From positions 62,001-126,000 of the forward strand of contig NZ_CANMFC010000006.1 of assembly GCF_947497025.1 (NCBI RefSeq): a stretch of 64,000 nt of DNA, read 5' to 3'. This DNA comes from an uncultured Kushneria sp. Its GTDB lineage: Bacteria; Pseudomonadota; Gammaproteobacteria; Pseudomonadales; Halomonadaceae. The notes beneath the pieces are model-generated. The model was not told the origin of the DNA. It did not search any database and saw only the letters and a list, made by a program, of their open reading frames with translations. Below, one piece after another: positions 18,137 to 27,098 of the stretch. The position numbers were made by a program, and so were the translations under genes. Position 1 is the first letter of the stretch, and each line of letters begins with the position of its first letter.

Positions 18137-18576
18137 GCCATGACCCCATGCTCCAGCCGCCCGATCAGATTCAGCACCGTACGATGCTCGGCCGAGGTCT
18201 TGATCATTTCGACAGGCGCCCGCCCACCCAAACCGGGGTTGGATTTAAGCACCCATTCTCGAGCGCGGGCGTGGTCACCCTCGAACAGGTCTAGCGCGGT
18301 CTTAAACAGCTCCGCGAACCGGTAGAGCCGGTCGCTTTCATCACACGTAAAGCGCTTTGATTGTGCCCGACGCCCAAGGGTAGCCGAAGCGATATTTACA
18401 TAACGGGCCAGTGCCTTCGGCTCGATGCCGGAGGCCTTGGCAAGCTTTGGATAGACACCGTACGCTATACCGTCGTGCAGCGCTTCATGTAGCTTTCTCC
18501 CACGCGAAGGTATACCGATCTGCCCCCAGAAGCCGACCCCTTTAGTGGGCGTTGGACGGTATTCTGTAAATAGCAT
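18133..18576 (-). CDS. Xre/MbcA/ParS-type antitoxin of the RES toxin
   Basis: 147-aa antitoxin. An N-terminal Xre-like helix-turn-helix region (AYGVYPKLAKASGIEPKALA) is followed by the DUF2384 toxin-binding domain (RLYRFAELFKTALDLFEGDH, REWVLKSNPGLGGRAPVEMI). The start at 18576 follows GGGAGGGTGG. The last helix (HRTVLNLIGRLEHGVMA) is the part that normally plugs the toxin active site. Promoter and paired operators lie directly upstream, consistent with autoregulation. Confidence 0.9.
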   Translation of the reverse strand: MLFTEYRPTPTKGVGFWGQIGIPSRGRKLHEALHDGIAYGVYPKLAKASGIEPKALARYVNIASATLGRRAQSKRFTCDESDRLYRFAELFKTALDLFEGDHARAREWVLKSNPGLGGRAPVEMIKTSAEHRTVLNLIGRLEHGVMA

Positions 18577-18590
18577 GACCCACCCTCCCA

Positions 18591-18636
18591 ATCATTTGAT
18601 GTCTAATTTTATATCATTTGATGAAGCTCTTTCCAA
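18591..18636 (-). promoter_or_regulatory. Promoter and double operator of the Xre-RES operon
   Basis: On the minus strand: -35 TTGGAA (18636-18631), 17-base spacer, -10 TATAAA (18613-18608). Two identical 10-mers ATCAAATGAT, each an ATCA-N2-TGAT palindrome, lie at 18622-18613 and 18600-18591, 22 bases apart (about two helical turns). One overlaps the spacer and the -10 edge, the other the expected transcript start. This is a textbook autorepression layout. Confidence 0.75.
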
Positions 18637-18840
18637 GTATCCTAGTAACTGCAATGAATGACACTCATCCCTGCGCGGTCTAAATACAACCAAGACGGCA
18701 GCAAGCGGCTGACGCGGAACCTGGCCTTTTTGCTATAGTCCGCCGCGGCCCGCGCTTTCGCACCTGCACGCCCGGGCCACTACGTAAGCACGTTCGAGAC
18801 CGGCTCAACTTATCACTGTGCTTAAAAAAGCCGGACCTAA

Positions 18841-18870
18841 AAAAACGCCGAGCAGGTGAGCGGCGTTTTT
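18841..18870. terminator. Bidirectional terminator downstream of hemB
   Basis: Stem AAAAACGCCG / CGGCGTTTTT with a ten-base loop, 26 bases after the hemB stop. Confidence 0.8.
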
Positions 18871-18896
18871 CATGAGCGGACAGAGCATGTAAGTAC

Positions 18897-19871
18897 TTAC
18901 AGCCCCTCCTCCAGCAGCTGGGGGGCGAAGTAGGTCATGATGAGATCGGCGCCGGCACGACGCATGGAACCGAGCGTTTCGCGCACCACGGCGGATTCGT
19001 CAATCACGCCCTGCGCCGCGGCAAACTTGATCATCGCGTACTCGCCGCTGACCTGATAGGCCGCCAGCGGCAGCAGGCTGTTGCGGCGAATGTCGGCCAT
19101 GATGTCGAGATAGGCCAGCGCCGGTTTGACCATCAAAAAATCCGCGCCTTCGGCTTCATCGGCGAGGGACTCCCGCAGGGCCTCACGGCGGTTCATCGGG
19201 TCCATCTGGTAGGTCTTGCGATCGCCTTTCAGCTCGGTGCCGGCCGCTTCGCGGAACGGGCCGTAGAGCGCGGAGGCAAGCTTGGTGGAATACGCCATGA
19301 TGGGAATGTCTTCAAAGCCCGCCTCATCGAGCGCTTCGCGGATCGCGGCGACCTGGCCATCCTGGGCCGATGAGGGCGCGATGATGTCGGCGCCGGCCTT
19401 CGCCGCCTGCACGGCCTGAATGCCGAGGTTCTTGATGGTCAGGTCGTTGTCGACGGTGTTGCCCTTCAAAATGCCGCAGTGACCGTGGCTGGTGTACTCA
19501 CAGAAACAGATGTCCGGAATGACCACCAGCTCCGGGGCGGCTTCCTTGATGATGCGTACCATGCGCGCCACCATGCCGTTCTCTTGAAGGGCGTCGCTGC
19601 CGGTCTCGTCCTTGTGATGGGAAATGCCGAACGGCATGATGCTTCTCAGCCCTAGCGCGCTCAGGCGCCTGGCTTCCTCCCCCAGCCTGCTTTCCGGGAT
19701 ACGCGACTGCCCGGGCATGCCTTCAATGGGCGTATACTCGTCGGTATCTTCCTCGACAAAGATCGGATAGACCAGATGTTCTGCCCTGAGTGAGGTTTCC
19801 CGCACGATATCGCGAAGGGCGCCGCTCGAGCGCAAACGACGAAGGCGGGCTTGCGGAAACTGGGCCGGCAT
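18897..19871 (-). CDS. hemB: Delta-aminolevulinic acid dehydratase (porphobilinogen synthase)
   Basis: 324-aa enzyme that joins two 5-aminolevulinate molecules into porphobilinogen in heme synthesis. Metal-binding cysteines are in [12 protein letters not shown]. The two Schiff-base lysines lie in [18 protein letters not shown] and [12 protein letters not shown]. Length is normal. CAGGAGATACC upstream of the ATG fixes the start. It is monocistronic with a strong terminator. Notably, the downstream heme gene hemN is a pseudogene elsewhere in the window (51.6 kb). Confidence 0.97.
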   Translation of the reverse strand: MPAQFPQARLRRLRSSGALRDIVRETSLRAEHLVYPIFVEEDTDEYTPIEGMPGQSRIPESRLGEEARRLSALGLRSIMPFGISHHKDETGSDALQENGMVARMVRIIKEAAPELVVIPDICFCEYTSHGHCGILKGNTVDNDLTIKNLGIQAVQAAKAGADIIAPSSAQDGQVAAIREALDEAGFEDIPIMAYSTKLASALYGPFREAAGTELKGDRKTYQMDPMNRREALRESLADEAEGADFLMVKPALAYLDIMADIRRNSLLPLAAYQVSGEYAMIKFAAAQGVIDESAVVRETLGSMRRAGADLIMTYFAPQLLEEGL

Positions 19872-20301
19872 GGTATCTCCTGACGGTGATGGAAAGACGA
19901 TTCAGGCCTTGAGTATAGCGCCGGGCGCGGATGAGGTCAGGGTAACGGGGGCATAGAGCGGTGCTATCGACGGTCAGCGACACACCTGCCCGGTTCAGGT
20001 GAAAAACGTCGATCCAGGCGTGAGTGTTTACCCAGGTTATGTTGCCGGGCACCACGGCTGTCTACGATGGGCACCGACCGTAAAAGTTCGCCTGCCTACG
20101 ACGAATCCGACCTTTCTGTCTCAACGCTGCACTCTTGTGCGGCGTTTTTGTCGATAATGGCCAGCGCGTCGCAAGAACTCATCAAGCGTCGGGCGCGTAC
20201 GACCATGACACGCGCGTCAACACGTTGATGCGCGAGCGGCGACACTCACTCAGTTAATCATTATCGTAACCACGCCATCATCAGGGAATACCACTTTACA
20301 C
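19872..20301. other. Intergenic stretch between hemB and a membrane-protein gene
   Basis: 430 bases between divergent genes. It must carry both promoters. I found no RNA gene or convincing small reading frame; short GC-rich inverted repeats are present but not distinctive. Confidence 0.4.
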
Positions 20302-21612
20302 ATGACCTCCAGGCCTGAGCGCGCCCACGAACAGAATCGTTCCTGCTGGGCGCTGGGCATTTTACCCGCACCGGAACTGCCCACGCGCATCGTCGAAAAA
20401 ATTCGGGAACGCCTGACCGAGCGGCTCTCCCGCGAAGTTGCCAGCGATAACGACTGGCGTGTCGAGACCATCACCGACCCCATGGTCGGCACCGATGAGG
20501 ATGCCGATGACATCATGGATGAAGCCGAGCGCTTCAAGCGTGAGCACGGCTGGACCTACGTGGTGTGCCTGACGGATCTCCCCCTGTTTCATGAGGGCAA
20601 GCCACTGGCGGCCAGCGCCAGCGGCAACCGGGGCGTAGCGATCCTGTCTCAACCGGTGCTGGGGGCATCACCGATCGCCAGACGCGTGGAAGAAGCCATT
20701 ATTCAGCTGGTCAGCGAACTGCACTTCGGCAGCTCTCGGGAAGGGCGAAACGCGTACTGCCAGTATCACAATCGAACGCGGCGTGGCCAGCGCAGGGAGG
20801 CCGAACGGCTGGTCAAGCGGCGGCTGTCCGAATGGGTGGCGCCCTTTGCTCGACATGACATCGGCCAGCAGGACAGCGATCTCGACGTGCTCTTCACGGC
20901 CCGCTTCAAGCTTCCCGGCTATTTCAAGCTGATCGGGGGCATGGTGCGGGCCAATCGTCCATGGTCAATCTTTCCGGCCTTTCGTCGCATTGGTGCGGCC
21001 GCGTTCGCGACCGGCGCCTACGGGATGATTTTCAACTCGATGTGGCGGCTGGCCGACAGCTACGAACCGTGGCGCTTTTTGACCCTGATGATGCTGTCCA
21101 TGCTGGCGATGGTGATATGGATCATGATCGATCACGGCCTGTGGGAGCCGGTGCGTCACAAAAACGCGTTTTCCAACGCCAATCTTTACAACATTGCCAC
21201 GATCAGCACGCTGGGTATCGGGGTGCTGTTTTACTACCTCCTGCTGACGTTGCTGTTCTTCGCCACTGCCTTTCTCTTTGTGCCCGCGGCGGTCATGGGG
21301 CAAACGCTGGGCCATGAGGTGGGCGCGCTCGAGTTTGCCGCGCTCGGGTGGCTTGCCGCCTCGCTGGCCACCGTCGGCGGCGCACTGGGGTCCGGGCTGG
21401 AAAGTGACGACACCGTGCGAAATGCCACCTACGGCTATCGACAGCAGCTTCGCCAGAAACGACTGCAGGAACAGCGCGACAGCAATAACGGCAACGAGGA
21501 CCCCGAGGACCCTGAAAAGAGCGACGGTGAAGAGGGCGATGATGGGCGTGAGGCGCACGACGATCAGGAGCCACCGCATCAGCCGAAACGCTCGAGTACC
21601 AGCAGGGATTAG
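20302..21612 (+). CDS. Multi-pass membrane protein of unknown function
   Basis: 436 aa. Residues 1-200 are soluble and include GWTYVVCLTDLPLF, GVAILSQPVLGA and a basic stretch (RTRRGQRREAERLVKRRL). Residues ~230-370 hold four or five hydrophobic segments (AAAFATGAYGMIFNSMWRLA, FLTLMMLSMLAMVIWIMI, ISTLGIGVLFYYLLLTLLFF, FAALGWLAASLATVGGALGS). The tail is very acidic (EDPEDPEKSDGEEGDDGRE). I recognise no characterised family. No strong ribosome-binding site precedes the ATG, so the start is tentative. It stands alone, convergent with lldD. Confidence 0.75.
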   Translation: MTSRPERAHEQNRSCWALGILPAPELPTRIVEKIRERLTERLSREVASDNDWRVETITDPMVGTDEDADDIMDEAERFKREHGWTYVVCLTDLPLFHEGKPLAASASGNRGVAILSQPVLGASPIARRVEEAIIQLVSELHFGSSREGRNAYCQYHNRTRRGQRREAERLVKRRLSEWVAPFARHDIGQQDSDLDVLFTARFKLPGYFKLIGGMVRANRPWSIFPAFRRIGAAAFATGAYGMIFNSMWRLADSYEPWRFLTLMMLSMLAMVIWIMIDHGLWEPVRHKNAFSNANLYNIATISTLGIGVLFYYLLLTLLFFATAFLFVPAAVMGQTLGHEVGALEFAALGWLAASLATVGGALGSGLESDDTVRNATYGYRQQLRQKRLQEQRDSNNGNEDPEDPEKSDGEEGDDGREAHDDQEPPHQPKRSSTSRD

Positions 21613-21630
21613 CAACCCGTTGCCCTGCTG

Positions 21631-22782
21631 CTAACGCGTTTCCAGCGCGCTGCTGACCAGGGCGTTTTGATCGATCTCGGCAATCGAGCGTTTGCTGGTC
21701 AGCGTCATCGCCACCCGCATCTCCTTTTCAAACAGATCGAGCAGATTGGCCACACCCGCCTCTCCCGCGGCGGCGAGCGCAAAGATCCACGCACGCCCGA
21801 GCATGACGGCATCGGCCCCCAGGGCAATCATGCGCACCACATCTAGGCCGTTGCGCACGCCGGAGTCGGCCAGCACCTTGAGCTCACCGCTGACGGCATC
21901 GGCAATCGGTGGCAGCGCGCGGGCACTCGAAAGTACGCCATCGAGCTGTCGTCCGCCGTGGTTGGACACCACGATACCATCAGCGCCAAAACGCACCGCA
22001 TCACGGGCATCCTCCGGGTCGAGAATGCCCTTGATGATCATGCTCCCCTTCCAGAACTCGCGGATCCATTCCAGATCCTTCCACGAGATCGCCGGGTCGA
22101 AATTCTTGCCCAGCCAGCCGACGTAGTCCTCCAGCCCGCTCACCTGGCCACGGTATTCAGAGATGTTGCCCAGATCATGCGGGCGACCGTGAATGCCGAC
22201 ATCCCAGCTCCACTGCGGATGCGTCACCGCCTGCAGCATGCGCCGCTGCGCCGCAAAGGGCCCGCTCATGCCGGAGTGGGCATCGCGATAGCGCGCCCCG
22301 GGGGTGGGCATGTCCACCGTGAACACCAGCGTGCGCACCCCGGCCGCCCACGCCTTTTCCAGCACGTGCTGCATGAAGCCGCGGTCCTTCAACACGTAGA
22401 GCTGAAACCAGATCGGCTGACTGGCGGCGGCCGCCACCTCCTCAACCGGGCACACCGAGACCGTCGAGAGCGTGAAGGGAATGCCTTTTGAGGCTGCCGC
22501 GCGCGCGGCCTGCACCTCTCCTCGTCGGGCATACATTCCCGCCAGCCCCACCGGACCGAGCGCCACCGGCATGGGAAGCTGCTGGCCGAAAAGCTCGGTG
22601 GAAAGGGAGAGCTCCGACATGTCAGTCAGCACTCGCTGGCGCAGGGCGATATCGGCCAGATCGCTGACGTTGCGCTCCAGGGTATGCTCGGCGTAGGAGC
22701 CGCCGTCGGCGTAGTGAAAGAGAAACGGCGGCAGCCGGCGTTTGGCGGCGTGGCGATAGTCGGTAGACGCGGAAATGATCAT
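21631..22782 (-). CDS. lldD: FMN-dependent L-lactate dehydrogenase
   Basis: 383-aa membrane-associated flavoenzyme that oxidises L-lactate to pyruvate and feeds the quinone pool. The start at 22782 gives the LldD N-terminus [20 protein letters not shown]. Catalytic and FMN-binding motifs are intact: [15 protein letters not shown], the catalytic His in [29 protein letters not shown] and [15 protein letters not shown]. It lies 122 bases downstream of a LacI-type regulator in the same direction, which may control it. No lactate permease is next to it. Confidence 0.94.
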   Translation of the reverse strand: MIISASTDYRHAAKRRLPPFLFHYADGGSYAEHTLERNVSDLADIALRQRVLTDMSELSLSTELFGQQLPMPVALGPVGLAGMYARRGEVQAARAAASKGIPFTLSTVSVCPVEEVAAAASQPIWFQLYVLKDRGFMQHVLEKAWAAGVRTLVFTVDMPTPGARYRDAHSGMSGPFAAQRRMLQAVTHPQWSWDVGIHGRPHDLGNISEYRGQVSGLEDYVGWLGKNFDPAISWKDLEWIREFWKGSMIIKGILDPEDARDAVRFGADGIVVSNHGGRQLDGVLSSARALPPIADAVSGELKVLADSGVRNGLDVVRMIALGADAVMLGRAWIFALAAAGEAGVANLLDLFEKEMRVAMTLTSKRSIAEIDQNALVSSALETR

Positions 22783-22904
22783 GGCAGTGCCCGTTGATTT
22801 CGGAATGGATAAACACGTAGAAGAAAGCCACAACGTCAGGATGGCCGGCTACCGGGCATCCTGCCACTCACGGGCACCTGCCCTGCCCGGCGACTGGCTG
22901 CCTT

Positions 22905-23954
22905 TCACGTCACCAGTTCCCCGCGCACGGTGAGCGTGCACGGCCCGGCCTGCGGGTCACGCATCTGTACCAGCAGCTGTTCGAGCGCCTGAGCCCCGGC
23001 GCGGTAGCCGTCATGCACCACGCACGGCACGGTGATGTCGAAAATATCCAGATAGGGCAGCCGATCAATGCCGACCACGCTTAGCTGACCGCGATCGATG
23101 CCGGCCTCGCGCAGCGCCTTGAGCGCGCCGAGGGTAATCAGCTGGTTGAGACCGAAGATGGCCCGCGGGACGCCGTGGTCATTCAGATAGCCCAGAACCT
23201 GCTCGACTGCCGGCGCCAGGGTGTAGTCGCCCCACAGCACATCAATGCTGATGTCACTGCCCTGCTCACCGAGCACCGTCTGCACACCCTCCAGCCGCTC
23301 CCGCGAGATCCGCGAGTGCTCGGGTCCGGCCACCACCAGCAGACGATCTTCGCGGGTACGTCGCTCAAACGGGAAGGCATGGGTCAGCAGGTAACGTGCC
23401 ACGCGTTCTCCGGCCCAGGGATTGTCCAGCACCACGGCGCTGAAGCCACTGTCATGCAGGGTGCGATCCAGCTGCACCACGGCAATATCGCTGGCCCGCA
23501 ATCGGGCCAGATAGTCCGGCCGGTAGTCGGGCTCATCGGACACCGGAGAGAGGATCAGCCCGGCGGCCTGATAGCTTAAAAGCGTCTCGATGGCCATGGC
23601 TTCAAGATGCGGATCACCATCGGTGTCAAAGAGCATGATGGCGTAGTCATGCTGCTTGGCGTGGCGCGAGATGGCCTTGATCATCTCGGCGTAGAAGGGG
23701 TTATCAAGACTGGCCGTCACCACACCGATCAGGCGGCTGTCGCTGCGCTTGAGGCCACGGGCAAAGGCGTTGGGCACATACCCGAGCTCGAGTGCCGCCT
23801 GCTCGATACGCTCGCGCGTGGCCGGTCTGACCATCTCGGGCCTGTTGAGCGCGCGCGAGACCGTGATGTTGGTCATGCCGACATGGCGGGCGATATCGGC
23901 AATGGTGACTTTCCTGCTGGCGGGCATGGGGCGTGTGATCTCACTGGAAGGCAT
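22905..23954 (-). CDS. LacI-family transcriptional regulator (GntR-like repressor type)
   Basis: 349 aa from 23954; a start at 23927 (MPASRK) is also possible. The helix-turn-helix reads VTIADIARHVGMTNITVSRA with hinge ALELGYVPNAFARGLKRS. The ligand domain follows (IGVVTASLDNPFYAEMIKA, IFGLNQLITLGALKALREAG, VVGIDRLPYLDIFDITVPCV). It resembles gluconate-type LacI repressors, but the ligand cannot be read from sequence. It is divergent from the esterase at 24091 and upstream of lldD, so either or both could be targets. Confidence 0.88.
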   Translation of the reverse strand: MPSSEITRPMPASRKVTIADIARHVGMTNITVSRALNRPEMVRPATRERIEQAALELGYVPNAFARGLKRSDSRLIGVVTASLDNPFYAEMIKAISRHAKQHDYAIMLFDTDGDPHLEAMAIETLLSYQAAGLILSPVSDEPDYRPDYLARLRASDIAVVQLDRTLHDSGFSAVVLDNPWAGERVARYLLTHAFPFERRTREDRLLVVAGPEHSRISRERLEGVQTVLGEQGSDISIDVLWGDYTLAPAVEQVLGYLNDHGVPRAIFGLNQLITLGALKALREAGIDRGQLSVVGIDRLPYLDIFDITVPCVVHDGYRAGAQALEQLLVQMRDPQAGPCTLTVRGELVT

Positions 23955-24090
23955 TTCACCGGGAGGCCGTATCCCTGTTTCAGGGGATGCCCGGGCGTGA
24001 CAGTGTTTGGCGAATGTCGCACGCTGATGACCATACAGCGTCACAGGCACGGGCGCTGCCGCCCTTTTCACCTGACTGTCGGAGCCCATC

Positions 24091-24852
24091 ATGGCACAGC
24101 TGACCTGCCGCTTTGCCTCGCAGATTCTCGAGGTGACCCTCTCGCTCAGCGCGATCGTTCCCGAACACGCCAGTGCCCCGTCGCCGGTGCTCTATCTACT
24201 GCATGGGCTGTCCGACGATGATAGCGCCTGGCAGCGCTTTAGTGCCATCGAGCGCTACGCGGAAAATTACGGTATTGCCGTGGTCATGCCACAGGTGGGG
24301 CGAAGCTATTACACCGACATGGCGTTTGGCCCGGACTGGTATCGTTTCTTGAGTGAGGAGCTGCCGGTCATCAGCGCACGGCTTTTCCCCATTTCGACAC
24401 GCCGGGAGGATACGTTCGTGGCGGGGCTTTCCATGGGGGATTATGGCGCCTTCAAATGGGCGCTGCGTGAACCCGAGCGCTTTGCGGCGGCGGCCAGCCT
24501 TTCGGGATCACTGGATATTGTCGCGGTGGGCCTGCGTAACACGCCACCCCCGGAGTATCCGCTGATCTTTGACCAGTCACCGGCCGGCAGCAATGATGAT
24601 CTTTTTGCCCTGCTCGAGCGCTATCGCACGCCGCAGGCCTGTCAGCCGGCGCTGTTTCAGTGGTGTGGCAGGGAGGATTTTCTATATGACGCCAATGTGC
24701 GATTCCAGAAGGCCGCTAGCGAGACCGCGCTTGAGCTGGACTGGCACGAGGGGCCGGGCGATCATCAGTGGCGCTACTGGGATCGCCAGATTCAACGTGT
24801 GCTCAAATGGCTGCCGATCCAGTCACCTTCCAGCGACCGAGCAAGCGCTTGA
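24091..24852 (+). CDS. Esterase of the S-formylglutathione hydrolase / tributyrin esterase family
   Basis: 253-aa alpha/beta hydrolase. Nucleophile elbow GLSMGDYGAFKWAL (G-x-S-x-G), oxyanion region YLLHGLSDDDSAWQRFS, acid in FLYDANVRF, and catalytic His in GPGDHQWRYWDRQ. The layout matches EstA-like carboxylesterases that hydrolyse short acyl esters. No signal peptide. GGAG precedes the ATG by six bases. It is divergent from the LacI regulator with a 136-base gap. Confidence 0.87.
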   Translation: MAQLTCRFASQILEVTLSLSAIVPEHASAPSPVLYLLHGLSDDDSAWQRFSAIERYAENYGIAVVMPQVGRSYYTDMAFGPDWYRFLSEELPVISARLFPISTRREDTFVAGLSMGDYGAFKWALREPERFAAAASLSGSLDIVAVGLRNTPPPEYPLIFDQSPAGSNDDLFALLERYRTPQACQPALFQWCGREDFLYDANVRFQKAASETALELDWHEGPGDHQWRYWDRQIQRVLKWLPIQSPSSDRASA

Positions 24853-24919
24853 TAGCGCAATACCCGGCGTATAGCCGGGTATCAGAGTGCCCATCAAGAC
24901 GCCTCATGGCCGCAATGGC

Positions 24920-25060
24920 CTATGACAGTGACCGGGGCTCTTCATCAGTCAGTTGAGCGCTTTCCATAAAGTGACCACTATTGGCAGCGACCCCCATGGC
25001 AGAAAAGACGGCAATGACAGCCAGTGTCGTGACTACAAGATAAACAATCAAAATTCCCAT
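24920..25060 (-). CDS. 46-aa single-pass membrane peptide
   Basis: Begins MGILIVYLVVTTLAVIAVFS with a hydrophobic helix to ~residue 25 and an acidic tail (SAQLTDEEPRSLS). AGGGAG sits seven bases before the ATG, a strong ribosome-binding site. The length, clear helix and good initiation signal argue for a genuine small membrane protein, of no family I recognise. It is convergent with the esterase gene. Confidence 0.55.
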   Translation of the reverse strand: MGILIVYLVVTTLAVIAVFSAMGVAANSGHFMESAQLTDEEPRSLS

Positions 25061-25080
25061 GACGGTACTCCCTGGTCGCA

Positions 25081-25401
25081 TTAAGCAAAACATTTGATGA
25101 TGGTCTGGCCGCTGTTGTTATTTATGGGCCGTACAATATTATTTATGGGCCGTACAACAATCCTGTTATTTTTATTTTCAAAGGCAACAAGGACAAATAC
25201 TGAAATCAGCAAACTGATATTTATCAAGAGCAATAAAATCATCCGAAATTCAGCGCTCGTCATACAATCGACACATTCATCATGCCTGACATCCATAGGC
25301 AGCGAGACTATCAAAAGGTCTATTTCAAGTAACATCAGGTAACGCTGGCACCACACCTTAAATACCGACTCATGGCGACGCATGAAGGCTTTTATGAGCA
25401 T
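25081..25401 (-). CDS. Doubtful small membrane protein with a duplicated heptapeptide
   Basis: 106-aa open frame in an AT-rich stretch. It has one hydrophobic segment (FRMILLLLINISLLISVFVL) followed by the repeat VRPINNI VRPINNN, coded by a 21-base tandem repeat. AGGA lies very close to the ATG. No family is recognised, and codon use differs from neighbours. It could be a horizontally acquired gene or a chance frame. Confidence 0.3.
   Translation of the reverse strand: MLIKAFMRRHESVFKVWCQRYLMLLEIDLLIVSLPMDVRHDECVDCMTSAEFRMILLLLINISLLISVFVLVAFENKNNRIVVRPINNIVRPINNNSGQTIIKCFA
25118..25157. repeat. 21-base tandem repeat
   Basis: TTATTTATGGGCCGTACAA occurs at 25118-25136 and again at 25139-25157, a period of 21 bases, so it preserves the reading frame of the doubtful gene that covers it. 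Confidence 0.85.
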
Positions 25402-25706
25402 TTTCCTGACAGCTCGACAAGGGGCCTTTCAAACAATCTGTTTCTCAAAGACAATAAAACTCACACTTTATTTTCGATATATCTAATGCTCGATCGTTTT
25501 TTAATCCGTCAAAAGGACCGTAATCCTCGCCCTTTTTATCGATGCACAATATTGCATAGATAATCCTGCCAAATAGAACGATGTTACTGATTACATCAGA
25601 ACGATTTATTGCCATCTGCAATGACGCCACTGCCGGCCTACTAAAGTCTGATGTATTAAAAAAACCTCTTACCAATGAATAAAAAATATTCATTCAGGAA
25701 CAGGTC
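25402..25706. other. AT-rich intergenic stretch before the sugar transferase
   Basis: About 305 bases of clearly lower GC than the flanks. Short open frames exist on both strands (e.g. minus 25445-25693) but none has a good ribosome-binding site or recognisable product. It presumably carries the promoter of the gene at 25707, whose start follows AGGAACAGGTC. Confidence 0.4.
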
Positions 25707-26993
25707 ATGGAAATGACAACACGACCGGTGCGCACCAATCACCGGCACTCGCTGTGGTATGAACGCATTCTTCTAAGCTTTCGGATTCACTATTTTCTTG
25801 GCCTGATCCTGACCGTTTCCCTGCCGGCCCTGTGGGAGTGGGGGTGGTCTGCCTGGACCGTGCACAACGATGATGCCGGCACGACCCTGCTGGCCAGTGC
25901 CATCGCCTGGATGGCAGCGTTTCGGACCATACAGCAGCTCTCCCGTCACCCGGGCACCGCGCCCGATACCTATGTCATTCCCGTGGTCACTGCGGTGTAC
26001 CTGACGATGCTGGCCCTGCTGACGCTGCTGTCCATCCCCTTCTCACCCTGGCAGCTGCTGGCCTCCGGACTGCTGGCGCTGATCCTTGGCTATGTGGGCT
26101 ACCGGGCGACCCGACGCTACCGCCGCCTCAAGATGGCCATCGTGCCGCTGGGCAATATCAGCGAGTGGTTTGATCGTCAGGACATCGATCAGCGCTGGCT
26201 GTCGGGGCCGGATCTTGCCCATCTGCGCGTGGATGGCGTCATCGTGGATCTTTCCTGCGACCTGAGCGATGAGTGGCAGCGCTTTCTGGCCGACTGCACC
26301 ATCCAGCGTATCCCGGTCCATGACGCCCGCCGCTTCGGCGAGGCCCGCACCGGCCGCATCGGGCTCGATCAGATTCACGCCAATCGCTACGGCTCGCTGA
26401 TGCCCAGAACCAGCTACGAGCTGTTCAAGCGGCTCGCCGACATTATCGCAGCGCTGCTGTTGCTGCCGGTAGCGCTGCCGCTCATGGGCGCCGCGGCGAT
26501 CATGATCAGGCGTGACGACCCGGGCCCGATTCTGTTTCGACAGCGCCGCTCGGGCTTTCAGGGTGAGGAGTTCGACGTCTACAAGATGCGAAGCATGTAT
26601 GTGAACCCTGACGATGCTCGCCCCACTCAGGAAGGTGACGACCCACGCATCACGAAGGTCGGCAGGTATCTGCGCAAGTACCGTATCGATGAACTGCCGC
26701 AGCTGTTCAATGTTCTCAAGGGCGAAATGAGCCTGATCGGTCCGCGTCCCGAAACGCCAGCGCTGACCGAGGCCTATGAGCGCGATATCCCGTTTTTTCG
26801 CTACCGCCACGTGGTCCGGCCGGGCATCTCGGGCTGGGCCCAGGTCGAACAGGGCTACGCCTCGGAAGTCGAGGGCTCGCGTCTCAAGCTCGAGTACGAC
26901 TTCTACTACATCCGCAACTTCTCGTTCTGGATGGACCTGCTGGTCGTGATTCGCACCATTCGTACCATCTTTACCGGCTCCGGCGCTCGCTAG
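25707..26993 (+). CDS. Undecaprenyl-phosphate sugar phosphotransferase (exopolysaccharide initiation)
   Basis: 428 aa. Four hydrophobic segments in residues ~20-135, a soluble middle domain (~140-235), then the bacterial sugar transferase catalytic domain (~240-428). That domain starts with [20 protein letters not shown] and holds [56 protein letters not shown] and [15 protein letters not shown], the full set of family motifs. It transfers a sugar-1-phosphate to the lipid carrier at the inner membrane to begin a capsule or exopolysaccharide repeat. No other polysaccharide gene is nearby, which is unusual. A strong terminator follows. Confidence 0.92.
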   Translation: MEMTTRPVRTNHRHSLWYERILLSFRIHYFLGLILTVSLPALWEWGWSAWTVHNDDAGTTLLASAIAWMAAFRTIQQLSRHPGTAPDTYVIPVVTAVYLTMLALLTLLSIPFSPWQLLASGLLALILGYVGYRATRRYRRLKMAIVPLGNISEWFDRQDIDQRWLSGPDLAHLRVDGVIVDLSCDLSDEWQRFLADCTIQRIPVHDARRFGEARTGRIGLDQIHANRYGSLMPRTSYELFKRLADIIAALLLLPVALPLMGAAAIMIRRDDPGPILFRQRRSGFQGEEFDVYKMRSMYVNPDDARPTQEGDDPRITKVGRYLRKYRIDELPQLFNVLKGEMSLIGPRPETPALTEAYERDIPFFRYRHVVRPGISGWAQVEQGYASEVEGSRLKLEYDFYYIRNFSFWMDLLVVIRTIRTIFTGSGAR

Positions 26994-27049
26994 CCCGGCG
27001 CCGTTGAGTCACATTGAATTTTGCACGACGATGGACAGCTTACCCACGA

Positions 27050-27076
27050 AAAAGGCCCGCCAATGGCGGGCCTTTT
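27050..27076. terminator. Bidirectional terminator between sugar transferase and tctA
   Basis: Stem AAAAGGCCCGCC / GGCGGGCCTTTT with a three-base loop, between two convergent genes. Confidence 0.9.
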
Positions 27077-27098
27077 AGTACGTTGGCAGTGACCGGAA

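Noticed and set aside
18650-18800. A possible tRNA or small RNA in the GC-rich stretch upstream of the Xre operon
   Set aside because: I could not fold a cloverleaf or find an anticodon arm; only generic GC-rich inverted repeats are present.
24000-24092. A 46-residue N-terminal extension of the LacI regulator at 22905
   Set aside because: The extension lacks a DNA-binding role and overlaps the esterase promoter region; the helix-turn-helix should lie at the N-terminus.
25445-25693. An 82-aa minus-strand frame in the AT-rich gap
   Set aside because: No ribosome-binding site, no recognisable features and it would overlap the promoter of the sugar transferase.
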